Source: Phaseolus vulgaris (lineage: Eukaryota; Streptophyta; Magnoliopsida; Fabales; Fabaceae). Taken from it: a DNA stretch of 64,000 nucleotides. The stretch lies in NCBI RefSeq assembly GCF_000499845.2, contig NC_023749.2, positions 20,234,207-20,298,206 of the forward strand, written 5' to 3'. The translations under genes were made by a program, and so were the position numbers. The notes under the pieces are model-generated. The model saw nothing but the letters and a program-made list of their open reading frames with translations. It did no database searches and was not told the origin of the DNA. Below are positions 1 through 10,883 of the stretch, piece by piece (the stretch's first letter is position 1; each line of letters opens with the position of its first letter).

Positions 1-58
1 CGAGTTAATATGGATGAGAGTGAGGAAGCTAAGATAGCTAGGTTTGTGAGTGGCCTTC
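1..58 (+). pseudogene. gag: Element O gag fragment, left part
   Basis: This is the left piece of a chromovirus-type gag reading frame (translation includes MDESEEAKIARFVSGL). The frame stops at the A1 insertion and resumes at 7839 with the same gag (RDIQDVVELQEY). The last five bases, CCTTC, are the target duplication repeated at 7839-7843. The family's gag binds RNA and forms the virus-like particle. Upstream parts lie outside the window. Confidence 0.85.
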
Positions 59-774
59 TGATGGAGGAGGACCAAGCACACCTACCCAAGGAAGCCAAGG
101 CACAAGCCAAGGAGAGCGTCTAGACCAAGACCAAGACCAAGGTGAGCGTCTAGGACGTGAAAGTAAGCGTCTAGGACGTGAAGGTGAGCGTCTAGGCCGT
201 GAAGGAGGGAGGCTATCCATGGAGCTAGACCGTCTAGGACCCCTTACAAGATCAATGGCCAAACATATTCAAACACAAGCAAATGAGGCCACGAATGGAA
301 GAGAGAAGGCTTTGTATATGTTTGCATAAAGGCCCATTGGGGGTACTTAGTAGATAGGATAGTGTAGGAAGCATTTTTGATGGGAACCTTCTAGAATCTA
401 GGGTTGTGTATGACCGGTCATTGCACCTTAGATTTAGATTTAATTTTTGGTTTTATTTTCTTTAGAAATGTGGCTTAACATTCACGTCCACATAGCCTAT
501 AAATAGGGAGGCTATCTCATTGTATTTGACAAGTTTATTTGAGTATTGTCATGCTGCCCATTTTGTGCACTAACTTTACTTCTCCTAGAAATCTAGGCTA
601 TAAACTTCACTCCCTTCACCTTTCTTCATAGAGCTGGCCGAACCTCTCTAATTCATACTCATCATGCACCTTCAAAGCCATCACAACTCCTAGGAGGGCT
701 TTGTTTCACTCACCCATTGCTTCCGCCCCATTTTTCTCTACTTTGATTCAAGAAGAACACATGAAATGCCATCA
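59..774 (+). repeat. A1 5' LTR
   Basis: The LTR is 716 bp, begins TGATG and ends CATCA, and matches 7123-7838 almost exactly. A TATA box (TATAAATA) lies at 498-505. The first 200 bases hold about four tandem units built on GAGCGTCTAGGACGTGAAG; in the 3' LTR the same units code the pol tail. Confidence 0.95.
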
Positions 775-776
775 TT

Positions 777-789
777 TGGTATCATGAGC
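777..789 (+). other. A1 primer binding site (tRNA-Met type)
   Basis: TGGTATCATGAGC starts two bases after the 5' LTR. It matches the plant initiator-tRNA-Met primer site TGGTATCAGAGC with one extra T. The same extra base is present in B, B1 and A2, so it is a family trait. Confidence 0.85.
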
Positions 790-2643
790 TTTTGGTTCTT
801 CAAGATGAGTAGCTTGTCTTTTTAATTTCAGTTCTTCTTTATTTCATCTTTGTCATTTCAATTCCTTACTTGTCTTGTTGTTTTTATATTTTAATTTGTT
901 CTTGGTGTGCTTTGTGGAAGATCCAACCCAAGCACTCTTGTTCATTTGATCTTGAACAAGTTCTTGTGCAATTTGTGATAGGATTCCATACACCTTTGTG
1001 TTGCTATTTTGTTTTAGGCTTTGAGTCTTTATTGCTTTCATTATTTTGCTTCATATTATGCTTTGAGTCTTTAATTTTCTGAATCTATACATGTTTTGTC
1101 AAGTCATGTTCATCCATATTGTCATCAATTCTTAGTAGTCCTATTTTTTGGCTTGATTGTTTCTTGTTTTGGGTCTCTTTATATTGCTTTAATCTGCTGT
1201 TATTTTGATTCTTTGGTGCTTTTTATTTTTAGTTTGAGTTCATAATTGTGTCTTAGTTCATACACAATTTCCATTCTCACATTTCCATTGTGTTAATTTT
1301 GGTTATCTTGCTGTTTTCTTCCAGTTTTCCAGATTTCCCCTGTAACACCTCTCTGTTCTGGGCTGTTTTGTTTACAAAATTTTTTCCACCCATAGGAAAA
1401 TTCTGAATTTCTGGAAAATGCAAGTTTAAGATGTTATAGAAAGGACAAAAAAAGAATGAGGTCAAAAGAAGCAACAGAAAAAAAATGATAAATCTCACAA
1501 AATCAGAGTGCGAATCTTGAGCGTTCCAGCTGGCCTAACTGCACACCAAATTTGCAAAAATTATTAAAAACAAATGGTGCATGCGTTTTAGGTGATTCCA
1601 AAGCCAAAATTTAGCTAAGATCCTGAATTTTCTTGTATCCAAATTTCAGAAACAAATCTTACAATTACAGCTCAGCATAAATCGGGGAACAAACACGTTT
1701 TTCTGGCCGACAACATTTTCCAGTGGTGCTGTTTTTGTTTATTTGGTCATCTACTCTAGTGCTTCTCTTTAGGAATTCCTTTTGTGTGCCAACTTTTATT
1801 GAGTACCTTTAATTGTTTGCTTTAATTTCTTGAATCTCTTTCTAAGTTGTCATATTATAAATCCTTTTGGTGGTACTGTTTTCTTTCAATTAAATTTGTT
1901 TCTTGCTTTTGTTTCTTGACCTCTCTTTTGTGGGTGCTGGAAATTAATTCTCTCTTGGTGCTTATGTGCATGGAAACTGACTTGGTTTAAGGTTAAGCCC
2001 TTGTGAATAGGTGCTGGAAATTGGAGAATTAAAGCCAACTTTCTAAGGAGGAGTCAAAGCTAAGGCCGAAACAAGCTTCCTTGAAACAAACACTACAAAC
2101 ACCTAGAAGATCAACAATCAAGACAACAAAGAAAGTGCACTAACCAAAAAAAAGAGGAACAACAAAGGGGGTTTTCTTATCTCCTTTACAACTTGGTTTA
2201 TTGTTAATTACCTCTTTTAAATTACGTTTTAGACGGTGAGTGTGTCTTCAAGGGCTCAAAGTGTCCAAGAAGCCTCACCTAGGGCCGAATAGCATAGTAA
2301 ATTTTGCTTAGTAATTTGTGCTTGTTTAAACTTGTTTTTCTTTGTTTCGGTAGAAACGTTTTGCATGTTTAGCTTTGTTTAACTTTGTGCTATACCGACT
2401 AGTTTTGCTGCATATCTAGCTTACATAGTTTTCTTGCTTTTTGATTTCTCAACTTCTTGTGTTCTAAGTGTTCTACTAAGAGAAAATTTTGTGTGAAGTC
2501 ATTGGAGGAAAAGTTTTTGGCAAGGAAAAGGCTTGGTACTTAAGTAGTCCATTGTGACTCACCTCCCTTACCTGGAAAACTCCCTTCTCTAACTTTCCTA
2601 AACTTTCTCCAAGTAAAACACCTATATACACAAAGTTTTAGCC
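790..2643 (+). other. A1 leader (5' UTR), no gene
   Basis: This is a 1.85-kb T-rich untranslated leader between primer site and gag. I see no coding frame of note. It is closely matched by the leaders of B (26828-28562) and A2 (53389-55231). A predicted hairpin at 2235-2279 (GGTGAG pairing with CTCACC, plus CTTC with GAAG) is kept in all three and is a candidate packaging or splice signal. Confidence 0.75.
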
Positions 2644-4302
2644 ATGTCTTCTTCCTCTCACTCTCCAAAGTCTATAGAAAGTGAAGTAAAATCTTTGAAA
2701 ACTCTTTTAAAAGAAGTATCCCAAGCGGTACAATTGATCTCTTTTAGACAATTGGAGAATGAGAACAAAATCAATGAGTTGGCTAAAGCTCAAGAAGAGA
2801 AGTCACAAAAATCACAAAAATCAAAAAAAACTCATGCATCCCATTCTCAAAGTATTGAATCTCTAGGGGAGGGAAGCCGTAGAATCAATGATTATTACCA
2901 ACCACCCCCTAGAAGAACTAGGCAAAGGGAACAAGAGGTGCCAAGGGAAACAAGAGTAGACCTACCTCATTTCCATGGAAAGGAAAATGTAGAAGTATAT
3001 CTAGATTGGGAGATGAAGGTAGAGCAACTTTTTGCTTGCCATAGGGTAAGTGAGGAACGAAAAGTACCCTTAGCCACCCTTAGTTTCCAAGGGAATGCCA
3101 TGTATTGGTGGACCTCTCTTGAAAGAGATAGACGTCTTCATAGGGAACCTTCCATTACATATTGGAATGACCTTAGGGGAGCCCTAAGACGTCGACATAT
3201 ACCCTCTTACTACCATAGGGAGTTGATGGACAAGCTCCAAAGACTCCAACAAAGAAATATGAGCGTAGAGGAGTATAGACAAAAGATGGAGCTCTATATG
3301 ATGAGAGCCTCTATTAGAGAGGAAGAGGAAACCACCATTGCTAGGTTCCTTAGTGGCCTATCACTTGAGATAAGAGATAGAGTAGAGCTCTTACCTTATC
3401 AAGACTTGAATGATTTGGTTCAACTTTGCATTAAAGTTGAGCAACAAAACTTGCGCAAAACCTCAAGTCAAAAGGTGAGCCCCTATTCTAGCTTTTATCC
3501 CAAGAAAGAGTTTAGAAGGGAGGGTAGTACATCCAAGGAAAAACCAAAAGAGCCTACCAAACCCTTCACCAAAGAAACCTCAACCCCACCCATCCGAGCT
3601 AGAGATGTCAAGTGTTTTAAGTGCTATGGTAGGGGGCATGTGCAAGCACAATGTCCAAACCAAAGGACTTTGTTTTTAAAAGGTGTAGACGAGTACACTA
3701 GTGGCGAGGATGAGCCTAGTGAGAAAGAGGAAGGGGGAGAGGATGAGAGGGTAGCTCCACTAGAGGGAGAATTGCTTATGATTAGGAGAACCCTCAACAA
3801 TCACCCTAGCACATCCATGGAAACACAAAGGGAGAACATCTTTCATACAAGATGCAATGTTTTAGAAAATATATGTTCTCTCATTGTGGATAGTGGATCT
3901 AGTTGTAATTGTTGTAGTGCTAGGATGGTTGAAAAGCTTAAGCTACAAGTAGTTCCTCACCCAAAACCTTACAAACTTCAATGGCTTAATGAAAATGGGG
4001 AACTACATGTAGACAAGCAAGTGGAAATCAAGTTTTCCATAGGGAACTACAAAGACAAAGTTTTATGTGATGTAGTGCCTATGGAAGCTTGCCATATCTT
4101 ATTAGGGAGGCCATGGCAATTTGACAAGAAAACCTTGCATGATGGTCTCACTAACGAGATTTCCTTCACCCATAAATATAAGAAGTTTGTACTTAGTCCT
4201 TTACCACATTCTCAAGTGGTGAAAGACCAAATACAAATGAAACAAAAGAGGGATGAGGAAAAAAAAAAAAAAAAGAGAGCTAGAAAAAGAGAAAATCCTT
4301 AG
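2644..4302 (+). CDS. gag: A1 gag-protease polyprotein
   Basis: This 552-residue ORF starts at the ATG after the leader; A2 and B share the start context and the N-terminus MSSSSHS or MPSSSHS. Residues 1-85 are coiled-coil-like and charged. The capsid-type retrotransposon gag domain is at about 100-270 (YLDWEMKVEQLF, YWWTSLERD, ARFLSGL). A CX2CX4HX4C zinc knuckle (CFKCYGRGHVQAQC) is at about 322-335, and the aspartic protease with active site DSG is near 416, followed by LLGRPWQFD. The ORF ends just after a run of 16 A (4259-4274). The family's gag packages RNA and its protease cleaves the polyprotein. Pol continues in the +1 frame, so a frameshift or transcript slippage would be needed to join them. 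Confidence 0.93.
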   Translation: MSSSSHSPKSIESEVKSLKTLLKEVSQAVQLISFRQLENENKINELAKAQEEKSQKSQKSKKTHASHSQSIESLGEGSRRINDYYQPPPRRTRQREQEVPRETRVDLPHFHGKENVEVYLDWEMKVEQLFACHRVSEERKVPLATLSFQGNAMYWWTSLERDRRLHREPSITYWNDLRGALRRRHIPSYYHRELMDKLQRLQQRNMSVEEYRQKMELYMMRASIREEEETTIARFLSGLSLEIRDRVELLPYQDLNDLVQLCIKVEQQNLRKTSSQKVSPYSSFYPKKEFRREGSTSKEKPKEPTKPFTKETSTPPIRARDVKCFKCYGRGHVQAQCPNQRTLFLKGVDEYTSGEDEPSEKEEGGEDERVAPLEGELLMIRRTLNNHPSTSMETQRENIFHTRCNVLENICSLIVDSGSSCNCCSARMVEKLKLQVVPHPKPYKLQWLNENGELHVDKQVEIKFSIGNYKDKVLCDVVPMEACHILLGRPWQFDKKTLHDGLTNEISFTHKYKKFVLSPLPHSQVVKDQIQMKQKRDEEKKKKKRARKRENP

Positions 4303-4384
4303 GGATAGAAAGGCGTGGGAGAAGAGTGTTCCTTCCCACAAGGTTGGTCAACAAGAAAAACCTCTTTAAAATGTTTTTGAAAAC

Positions 4385-7111
4385 TTGCTTCTTGTTGAAC
4401 AACCAAGCCTTATCTTTTGTAAAGGAGCACTTACATGCACTGCCACAAGTAGTGAACTCATGGTTTTACCTCCTCAAGTAGAAAACCTCTTGAGTGAATT
4501 TGAAGATCTATTCTCCCAAGAAGGACCCATTGGGCTTCCTCCTCTTAGGGGGATAGAACATCAAATTGACTTTATACCGGGGGCAAGCCTACCAAATAGG
4601 CCTGCTTATAGAACCAACCCCGAGGAAACAAAGGAGATAGAATCACAAGTTCAAGACTTGTTGGAGAAGGGTTGGGTTCAAAAGAGCCTAAGCCCTTGTG
4701 CTGTACCTGTCTTGTTGGTGCCAAAAAAAGATGGAAAATGGCGTATGTGTTGTGATTGTAGAGCAATCAACAACATCACCATCAAGTATAGGCATCCAAT
4801 CCCAAGGCTTGATGATATGCTTGATGAATTGCATGGGTCAACTCTATTCTCCAAAATTGACCTTAAAAGTGGATATCACCAAATTCGAATCAAGGAGGGT
4901 GATGAGTGGAAAACCGCTTTTAAGACCAAATTTGGATTATACGAGTGGTTGGTGATGCCCTTTGGGCTTACTAATGCTCCAAGCACATTCATGAGGCTTA
5001 TGAATCACACCTTGAGGGATTGTATAGGTAAATATGTAGTAGTTTACTTTGATGATATCTTAGTCTATAGTAAAAGCCTAGAAGACCATCTAAGTCACCT
5101 TAGGGAAGTTCTTCTAGTTCTTAGGAAAAATAGTCTTTTTGCCAATAGGGATAAGTGTACCTTTTGTGTAGATAGTGTAGTTTTCTTAGGTTTCATAGTT
5201 AACAAAAAGGGGGTGCATGTAGATCCCGAGAAAATCAAAGCCATCCGCGAGTGGCCAACTCCACAAAATGTAAGTGATGTAAGAAGTTTTCATGGGTTAG
5301 CTAGCTTCTATAGAAGGTTTGTACCTAATTTTTCTAGTCTAGCTTCTCCTTTGAATGAACTTGTGAAAAAAGATGTTGCATTTTGTTGGAATGAAAAGCA
5401 TGAGCAAGCCTTTCAAAGGCTCAAAGCTCAACTCACCAATGCACCCATTCTATCTCTTCCAAATTTTTCCAAAACTTTTGAGATAGAGTGTGATGCATCG
5501 GGGGTAGGCATAGGTGCGGTTTTGTTGCAAGGTGGACACCCCATTGCTTATTTTAGTGAAAAACTCCATGGTGCCACCCTCAACTACCCCACCTATGACA
5601 AAGAGCTCTATGCTCTTGTGCGAGCCCTAAAGACTTGGGAACACTACCTTGTGTCCAAAGAATTTGTTATCCATAGTGATCACGAGTCTTTAAAATATTT
5701 AAAGGGCCAACACAAGCTCAACAAGAGACATGCTAAATGGATGGAATTTCTTGAACAATTTCCTTATGTAATCAAATACAAGAAAGGAAGCACCAATATA
5801 GTGGCCGATGCTCTTTCAAGACGGCACACTCTCTTTTCAAAACTAGGTGCCCAAATTCTTGGATTTGACCACATAAGAGAACTCTACCAAGAAGATCAAG
5901 AACTCTCATCCATCTATGCCCAATGTCTACATAGAGCGCAAGGAGGTTGCTATGTGTCCGAGGGATATCTTTTTAAAGAAGGAAAACTTTGCATTCCCCA
6001 AGGAACACATAGAAAACTCCTTGTCAAAGAATCACATGAAGGGGGACTCATGGGCCATTTTGGAGTTGATAAAACTCTAGATCTTTTAAAAGCAAAATTT
6101 TGTTGGCCACACATGAGGAAAGATGTCCAACGACATTGTTCTAGATGTATCTCATGTTTAAAAGCAAAGTCTAGAACAATGCCGCATGGACTCTACACCC
6201 CTTTGCCGATTGCAAATGCTCCTTGGGAAGACATTAGCATGGATTTCATTTTAGGACTTCCTAGGACTGCAAGAGGCCATGACTCTATCTTTGTGGTAGT
6301 GGACCGTTTTAGCAAAATGTCCCACTTTATTCCATGCCACAAAGTGGATGATGCTCAAAATATTTCTAAACTCTTCTTTAGAGAAGTGGTGAGACTCCAT
6401 GGTCTCCCTAGAAGTATAGTGTCCGATCGAGATCCCAAGTTTATAAGCCACTTTTGGAAAACTCTTTGGGGTAAACTTGGAACAAGACTACAATTTTCAA
6501 CTTCCTGTCATCCTCAAACGGATGGTCAAACCGAAGTAGTCAATAGATCTCTTGGAACTATGCTTAGGGCTATCATGAAGGGAAGCCACAAATCTTGGGA
6601 TGAGTACCTTCCCCACATTGAATTTGCTTACAATAGAGTAGTTCACAAGACTACTAATGCTTCTCCTTTTGAGGTAGTATATGGTTTTAACCCTCTCACG
6701 CCCATGGATTTGATACCCCTTCCTAATCCACAAGATTTTGTGCATAAGGAAGGAGTGCTCAAAGCTGATTTTATCAAGAAAATGCATGAGAAGATTAAAA
6801 TTCAAATACAACAACAAAATGAGAAGTACACAAAATACAACAACAAAGGGAAGAGAGAAATAATTTTTGAGGAAGGAGACTTAGTTTGGCTTCACCTTCG
6901 CAAAGATAGATTTCCAACTCAAAGGAAGTCCAAACTAAGTCCCCGAGGTGATGGACCTTTCCAAGTTCTCAAGCGAGTCAACAACAATGCTTATAAATTG
7001 GACCTACCTCTTGAATATGGAGTACATGACACTTTTAATGTAATTGATCTTTCTCCATTTGTAGGTACCAATGACGATGACGAGCTGGATTTGAGGACAA
7101 ATCCTTTCTAA
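4385..7111 (+). CDS. pol: A1 pol: RT, RNase H, integrase
   Basis: This 908-residue open frame starts at the first ATG after an in-frame TAA (4367-4369) that A2 lacks. The frame itself is open back to the A tract. RT is at about residues 60-240 with YFDD near 220. RNase H is at about 365-480 ([28 protein letters not shown]). The integrase zinc finger (H, H, C, C) is at about 555-590. The integrase core has D in SMDFI near 618, D in SDRDPKF near 680 and E in QTEVVN near 716. The C-terminal module ends [12 protein letters not shown] at 7109-7111, where A2 has a CAA codon, stops translation before the polypurine tract, so this copy loses the LTR-coded tail. Confidence 0.92.
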   Translation: MLLVEQPSLIFCKGALTCTATSSELMVLPPQVENLLSEFEDLFSQEGPIGLPPLRGIEHQIDFIPGASLPNRPAYRTNPEETKEIESQVQDLLEKGWVQKSLSPCAVPVLLVPKKDGKWRMCCDCRAINNITIKYRHPIPRLDDMLDELHGSTLFSKIDLKSGYHQIRIKEGDEWKTAFKTKFGLYEWLVMPFGLTNAPSTFMRLMNHTLRDCIGKYVVVYFDDILVYSKSLEDHLSHLREVLLVLRKNSLFANRDKCTFCVDSVVFLGFIVNKKGVHVDPEKIKAIREWPTPQNVSDVRSFHGLASFYRRFVPNFSSLASPLNELVKKDVAFCWNEKHEQAFQRLKAQLTNAPILSLPNFSKTFEIECDASGVGIGAVLLQGGHPIAYFSEKLHGATLNYPTYDKELYALVRALKTWEHYLVSKEFVIHSDHESLKYLKGQHKLNKRHAKWMEFLEQFPYVIKYKKGSTNIVADALSRRHTLFSKLGAQILGFDHIRELYQEDQELSSIYAQCLHRAQGGCYVSEGYLFKEGKLCIPQGTHRKLLVKESHEGGLMGHFGVDKTLDLLKAKFCWPHMRKDVQRHCSRCISCLKAKSRTMPHGLYTPLPIANAPWEDISMDFILGLPRTARGHDSIFVVVDRFSKMSHFIPCHKVDDAQNISKLFFREVVRLHGLPRSIVSDRDPKFISHFWKTLWGKLGTRLQFSTSCHPQTDGQTEVVNRSLGTMLRAIMKGSHKSWDEYLPHIEFAYNRVVHKTTNASPFEVVYGFNPLTPMDLIPLPNPQDFVHKEGVLKADFIKKMHEKIKIQIQQQNEKYTKYNNKGKREIIFEEGDLVWLHLRKDRFPTQRKSKLSPRGDGPFQVLKRVNNNAYKLDLPLEYGVHDTFNVIDLSPFVGTNDDDELDLRTNPF

Positions 7112-7122
7112 GGGGGAGGGGA
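7110..7122 (+). other. A1 polypurine tract
   Basis: AAGGGGGAGGGGA lies directly before the 3' LTR (TGATGG at 7123). It primes plus-strand DNA synthesis in this class of element. B and A2 have the same site with small changes. Confidence 0.85.
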
Positions 7123-7838
7123 TGATGGAGGAGGACCAAGCACACCTACCCAAGGAAGCCAAGGCACAAGCCAAGGAGAGCGTCTAGACCAAGACCAAGA
7201 CCAAGGTGAGCGTCTAGGACGTGAAAGTAAGCGTCTAGGACGTGAAGGTGAGCGTCTAGGCCGTGAAGGAGGGAGGCTATCCATGGAGCTAGACCGTCTA
7301 GGACCCCTTACAAGATCAATGGCCAAACATATTCAAACACAAGCAAATGAGGCCACGGATGGAAGATAGAAGGCTTTGTATATGTTTGCATAAAGGCCCA
7401 TTGGGGGTACTTAGTAGATAGGATAGTGTAGGAAGCATTTTTGATGGGAACCTTCTAGAATCTAGGGTTGTGTATGACCGGTCATTGCACCTTAGATTTA
7501 GATTTAATTTTTGGTTTTATTTTCTTTAGAAATGTGGCTTAACATTCACGTCCACATAGCCTATAAATAGGGAGGCTATCTCATTGTATTTGACAAGTTT
7601 ATTTGAGTATTGTCATGCTGCCCATTTTGTGCACTAGCTTTACTTCTCCTAGAAATCTAGGCTATAAACTTCACTCCCTTCACCTTTCTTCATAGAGCTG
7701 GCCGAACCTCTCTAATTCATACTCATCATGCACCTTCAAAGCCATCACAACTCCTAGGAGGGCTTTGTTTCACTCACCCATTGCTTCCGCCCCATTTTTC
7801 TCTACTTTGATTCAAGAAGAACACATGAAATGCCATCA
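7123..7838 (+). repeat. A1 3' LTR
   Basis: The 716-bp LTR is nearly identical to 59-774; differences I see include ACGAAT/ACGGAT, AGAGAG/AGATAG and CTAACT/CTAGCT. It is followed by the target duplication CCTTC. Its first 220 bases are open in the pol frame. Confidence 0.95.
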
Positions 7839-8899
7839 CCTTCGAAGGGACATTCAAGACGTGGTAGAGTTACAAGAATATTCTTCTTTGGAAAATGTGG
7901 TGCACCTTGCTAGTAAAATTGAAAATCAACTTGCAAGGAAAAATGCTTTCAAAAATTCTTCTAAGGATAACTACTACCACTCTTCTTGGAAAAATAAAAA
8001 TAACTCTTTTTCAAATCTCCCTTCTAAGGACTCTACTTTCAAATCTAGAGAGTCTAAGCCTTCCACTTCCTATTCTAGGCCTAAATCACCACCTAAATCG
8101 TCTAGTAAGAAGTGTTTTAAATGCTTAAGCTATGGACATATCGCTTCTAATTTCCCTTCTAAACGAGCTATGTATATGCATGATGGGGTAGATAGTAGTG
8201 AGCATGGGTCCGAATCTTCTAGACATTCCTCACCTTCTAGATCCCCAAGTGAGAGTGAGAGTGAAAGCCCACATGAGGGTGACCTATTAGTAATAAGACG
8301 CATGCTTGGACAAGTTTTAAAACCTTTTGATGAAACTCAAAGAGAAAATATTTTTCATTCAAGGTGTCTTATTAATGATAGAGAATGCTCTTTGATTGTG
8401 GATGGGGGGAGTTGTGCGAATGTGGCAGCACAAGAGTAGTAGATAAACTTGGATTGCCTACCATCTCTCATGCCAAGCCCTACAAGTTACAATGGTTGAG
8501 TGAGGTGGGTGAGATAGTGGTGAACAAACAAGTCCTCATTACATTTTCCATTGGCAAATATAAAGATGAGGTCTTGTGTGATTTTGTTCCAATGGAAGCT
8601 ACTCATATACTTTTAGGTAGGCCATGGCAATTTGATCGAAAAAATTTTCATGATGGCTTTACCAACAAAATTTCTTTTCACTTCCATGGACACAAAGTCA
8701 TTCTTAAGTCTCTCTCTCCAAAGGAAGTACATGAGGACCAAGTCAAAATGAGAGAAAAGAGAGAGAAAGAAAAAGATATAAAAAATTCCAAGAGAAGCCT
8801 TCTCATATCTTCCCAACAAGTTAAAAAGGTAATAGTTACTCACAAGCCTACTTTTTTCGCTATTCCTAGACCTATTGCATATGAGTCGGCTAAGGATAG
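7839..8899 (+). pseudogene. gag: Element O gag-protease, right part
   Basis: This continues the gag frame of 1-58 after the A1 insertion. It holds the gag domain end (DVVELQEYSSLENVVHL), a Ser-rich linker, a zinc knuckle with changed last cysteine (CFKCLSYGHIASNF), and a protease with active site DGG instead of DSG. A one-base deletion near 8423 shifts the frame, which continues to about 8899 with LLGRPWQFD. RT and everything after are missing because the B1 LTR begins at 8900. The family is a chromovirus related to A and B. Confidence 0.85.
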
Positions 8900-9587
8900 T
8901 GATGGAAGAGGCCCAAGCACAAGCCACATGCAAGCCCACCAAAGGGTAGATTTGGGCCAACCATAGAGTTATGGCCAAGAGGATCCAAGAAGACTTTCTT
9001 TTACATGTTCAAATGCCATAAACTCTAGTGTAGAGTAGACTTTAATTTCTTGTAATAGGAACTTTATTTGTAATTTTCTTAGAATTAATTTTGGCACCTA
9101 AAACACCAACCTAGGTAAACTTAGAGTTTCTAAAAAAACCTCTAAATTTACCAAGGCCGGTCTAGAAAGCCCATGGAGGGGGTGAGCATAAAAACTAGAC
9201 ACACCCCTCCCCATGTGCTCATTTGTGCACCCATGTGCCATGTGCACCCATGTGCTTCACATTTACATTTCATTTGGCTAGCATTAGGGTTGCATTATGG
9301 TCCTCCTTAGCCTATAAAAGGAGGAGCCTACACCTTGTATTTTCAAGTTTATTGTGAGTAAAGTTATGCTGCCATTTTGTGCCAAGCTTTGCTTCTCCCT
9401 AGAACTCTAGGCTCTAAACTTCACATCCTTCACCTTTCCTTGGGCTTGCCGAACCTCCCTATGTTCATACCTATCATGCACCATCAAGATCAACATCACT
9501 CTTAGGAGGATCTTGCACACACACCTTCATAGCTTCCGCACTATTTTCTTACATGATTCAAGAAGACCTTCATGAAATTTGCCATCA
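8900..9587 (+). repeat. B1 5' LTR
   Basis: This 688-bp LTR (TGATGG...GCCATCA) is clearly related to the 700-bp LTRs of B at 26113 and 30445 but diverged, so it belongs to an older insertion. It has a TATA-like CTATAAAAGGAG segment near 9313. Confidence 0.88.
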
Positions 9588-9589
9588 TT

Positions 9590-9602
9590 TGGTATCATGA
9601 GC
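9590..9602 (+). other. B1 primer binding site
   Basis: TGGTATCATGAGC starts two bases past the LTR and is identical to the site in A1, A2 and B. This shows that the LTR at 8900-9587 is a 5' LTR and not the 3' LTR of element O. Confidence 0.82.
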
Positions 9603-10378
9603 TTGGGTTCTTCAAGATGAGTTGCTTTTGGTCTTTTCATTTCTAGTTCTTCTTTACTTCATGTTGTTCATCTTATTTCCATAATTGTCTTGTTGTTTTT
9701 TGCATTTTAAATTGTTTTGGTGTGCTATTTGGAAGATCCAACCGAAGCACTTTTGTTCAATTGATCTTGAACAATTTCTTGTGCAAATTGTGATAGGATT
9801 CCATACACCTTTGAGTTGTTGTTTTCTTTTAGGCTTTTGAGTCTTTATTGCACTTTTAATTTGGTTCATATTATGCTTTTGAGTCTTTAATTTCTGAATC
9901 CATATATGTTTTGTCAAGTCATGTTCATCCACAATGTCAACAATTCTTAGTAGTCCTTTATTTGGCTTGATTGTTTCTTGATTTTGGGTATCTTTATTTG
10001 CTTTGAATCTGCGGTTCTTTGATCTTTTGGTGCCTTTTTAATTTTAGTTTGAGTTCATATTGTGTTTAGATCCTACACAATTCTATTTCACAAATTCCAT
10101 TGTGTTTAAATTTTGGTATCTTGCTGTTTTTGTTTCCAGTTTCCAGAATCCCCTGTTTCACATTCTCTGTGCTGGCTGTTTTGTTCCAGAAAAATATTTT
10201 CAGTCATAGGAAAATTTTGATTCTCTGGAATATGCAAGTTTGAAGTGTTATAGAAAGGACAAAAAAAGAATTAGTCCAAAAGAATCAACAGAAAAAAATG
10301 ATAAATCTTTTAAAATCAGTGTGCAAATCTGAGGCGCTCCAGCTGGCGTAACTGAACACCAAAATTGCAAAATTTATT

Positions 10379-10883
10379 GGTCTTCATGGATCTCATAGGC
10401 CTTAAAAGTTTGTTCAGATTTAGCCTCCCAATCTAAATACACATTAGGATCACTATCACCACTAAAGCTACGTACTTTTACACTTTGAAAATAAGGCAAT
10501 GCCACATGTTGGCGCCTATCTTCAAGTTTATGTATTTTCCATTCTTCCTTTTTTTCAAAGCTCCCATAGGTGTTGGAACTCTTTAAAACATGCCCATGAT
10601 GATGTTGGTCGTGAGCATTGGAAGAACCTTTGGAAGAATGTCTAGGAGAATGATGTCTTCCATGGATGGAATGTGAGGATCTTTCTTGCTTCAATTCAAC
10701 TTTTGCTAATCTCTCTTCCAACCTTTGCATAACATCATCTTTGATTGCTAATCTTGCTTCCAACTTTTGCATAGCTTCATCTTTGAGAGCAAGGGCTCGT
10801 TTTGCTTCTTTTAACTCATTAAGAACATAAGCTTTATGAGTAGAATGTGGTTTGGAAGATTCAGCACTTGAATATGTATCCAT
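10379..10883 (-). pseudogene. gag: C1 gag N-terminal fragment
   Basis: The fragment begins at the ATG at 10883 (MDTYSSAESS). Residues 20-75 form a strong charged coiled coil with two near-repeats (LALKDEAMQKLEARLAIKDD, then VMQRLEERLAKVE). A His/Ser-rich linker follows (HGRHHSPRHSS), then the start of the gag domain (VYLDWEAKSEQTF). It is cut after HEDQ. The first stop, TAA, is made by the junction with the B1 leader. Confidence 0.82.

Larger units (their letters stand above)
59..7838 (+). mobile_element. A1: full-length Ty3/gypsy chromovirus (CRM-like)
   Basis: This is a complete 7,780-bp LTR retrotransposon with two 716-bp LTRs (TGATG...CATCA), a tRNA-Met-type primer site, gag-protease, RT-RNase H-integrase, a polypurine tract and a perfect 5-bp target duplication CCTTC (54-58 and 7839-7843). 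By eye the LTRs differ at about three positions, so the insertion is young. The CRM-like placement rests on the gag sequence, the integrase C-terminus and the coding overlap with the 3' LTR; it is an inference. The copy looks defective: gag and pol are in different frames, with an extra in-frame TAA at 4367-4369. Confidence 0.95.
8900..10378 (+). mobile_element. B1: truncated chromovirus, 5' LTR plus leader
   Basis: A 5' LTR of the B family is followed by a primer site and about 780 bases of leader, then breaks off inside the leader at AATTTATT (about 10378), where the opposite-strand gag of C1 begins. The equivalent leader of B runs on at 27486. No gag of its own survives. The left flank is GATAG (8895-8899); no matching duplication is seen on the right. 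Confidence 0.8.

Noticed and set aside
777..789. Primer sites as possible tRNA gene ends
   Set aside because: Only the short match to a tRNA 3' end is present; no cloverleaf or promoter boxes surround it.
870..1082. A small Cys/Phe-rich frame in the A1 leader, similar to frames at 26889 and 53450
   Set aside because: The frames are similar only because the leaders are; their lengths and ends differ between copies and there is no coding signal.
8900..9587. This LTR as the 3' LTR of element O
   Set aside because: It is followed by a primer site and leader, and no polypurine tract precedes it, so it is a 5' LTR of another element.
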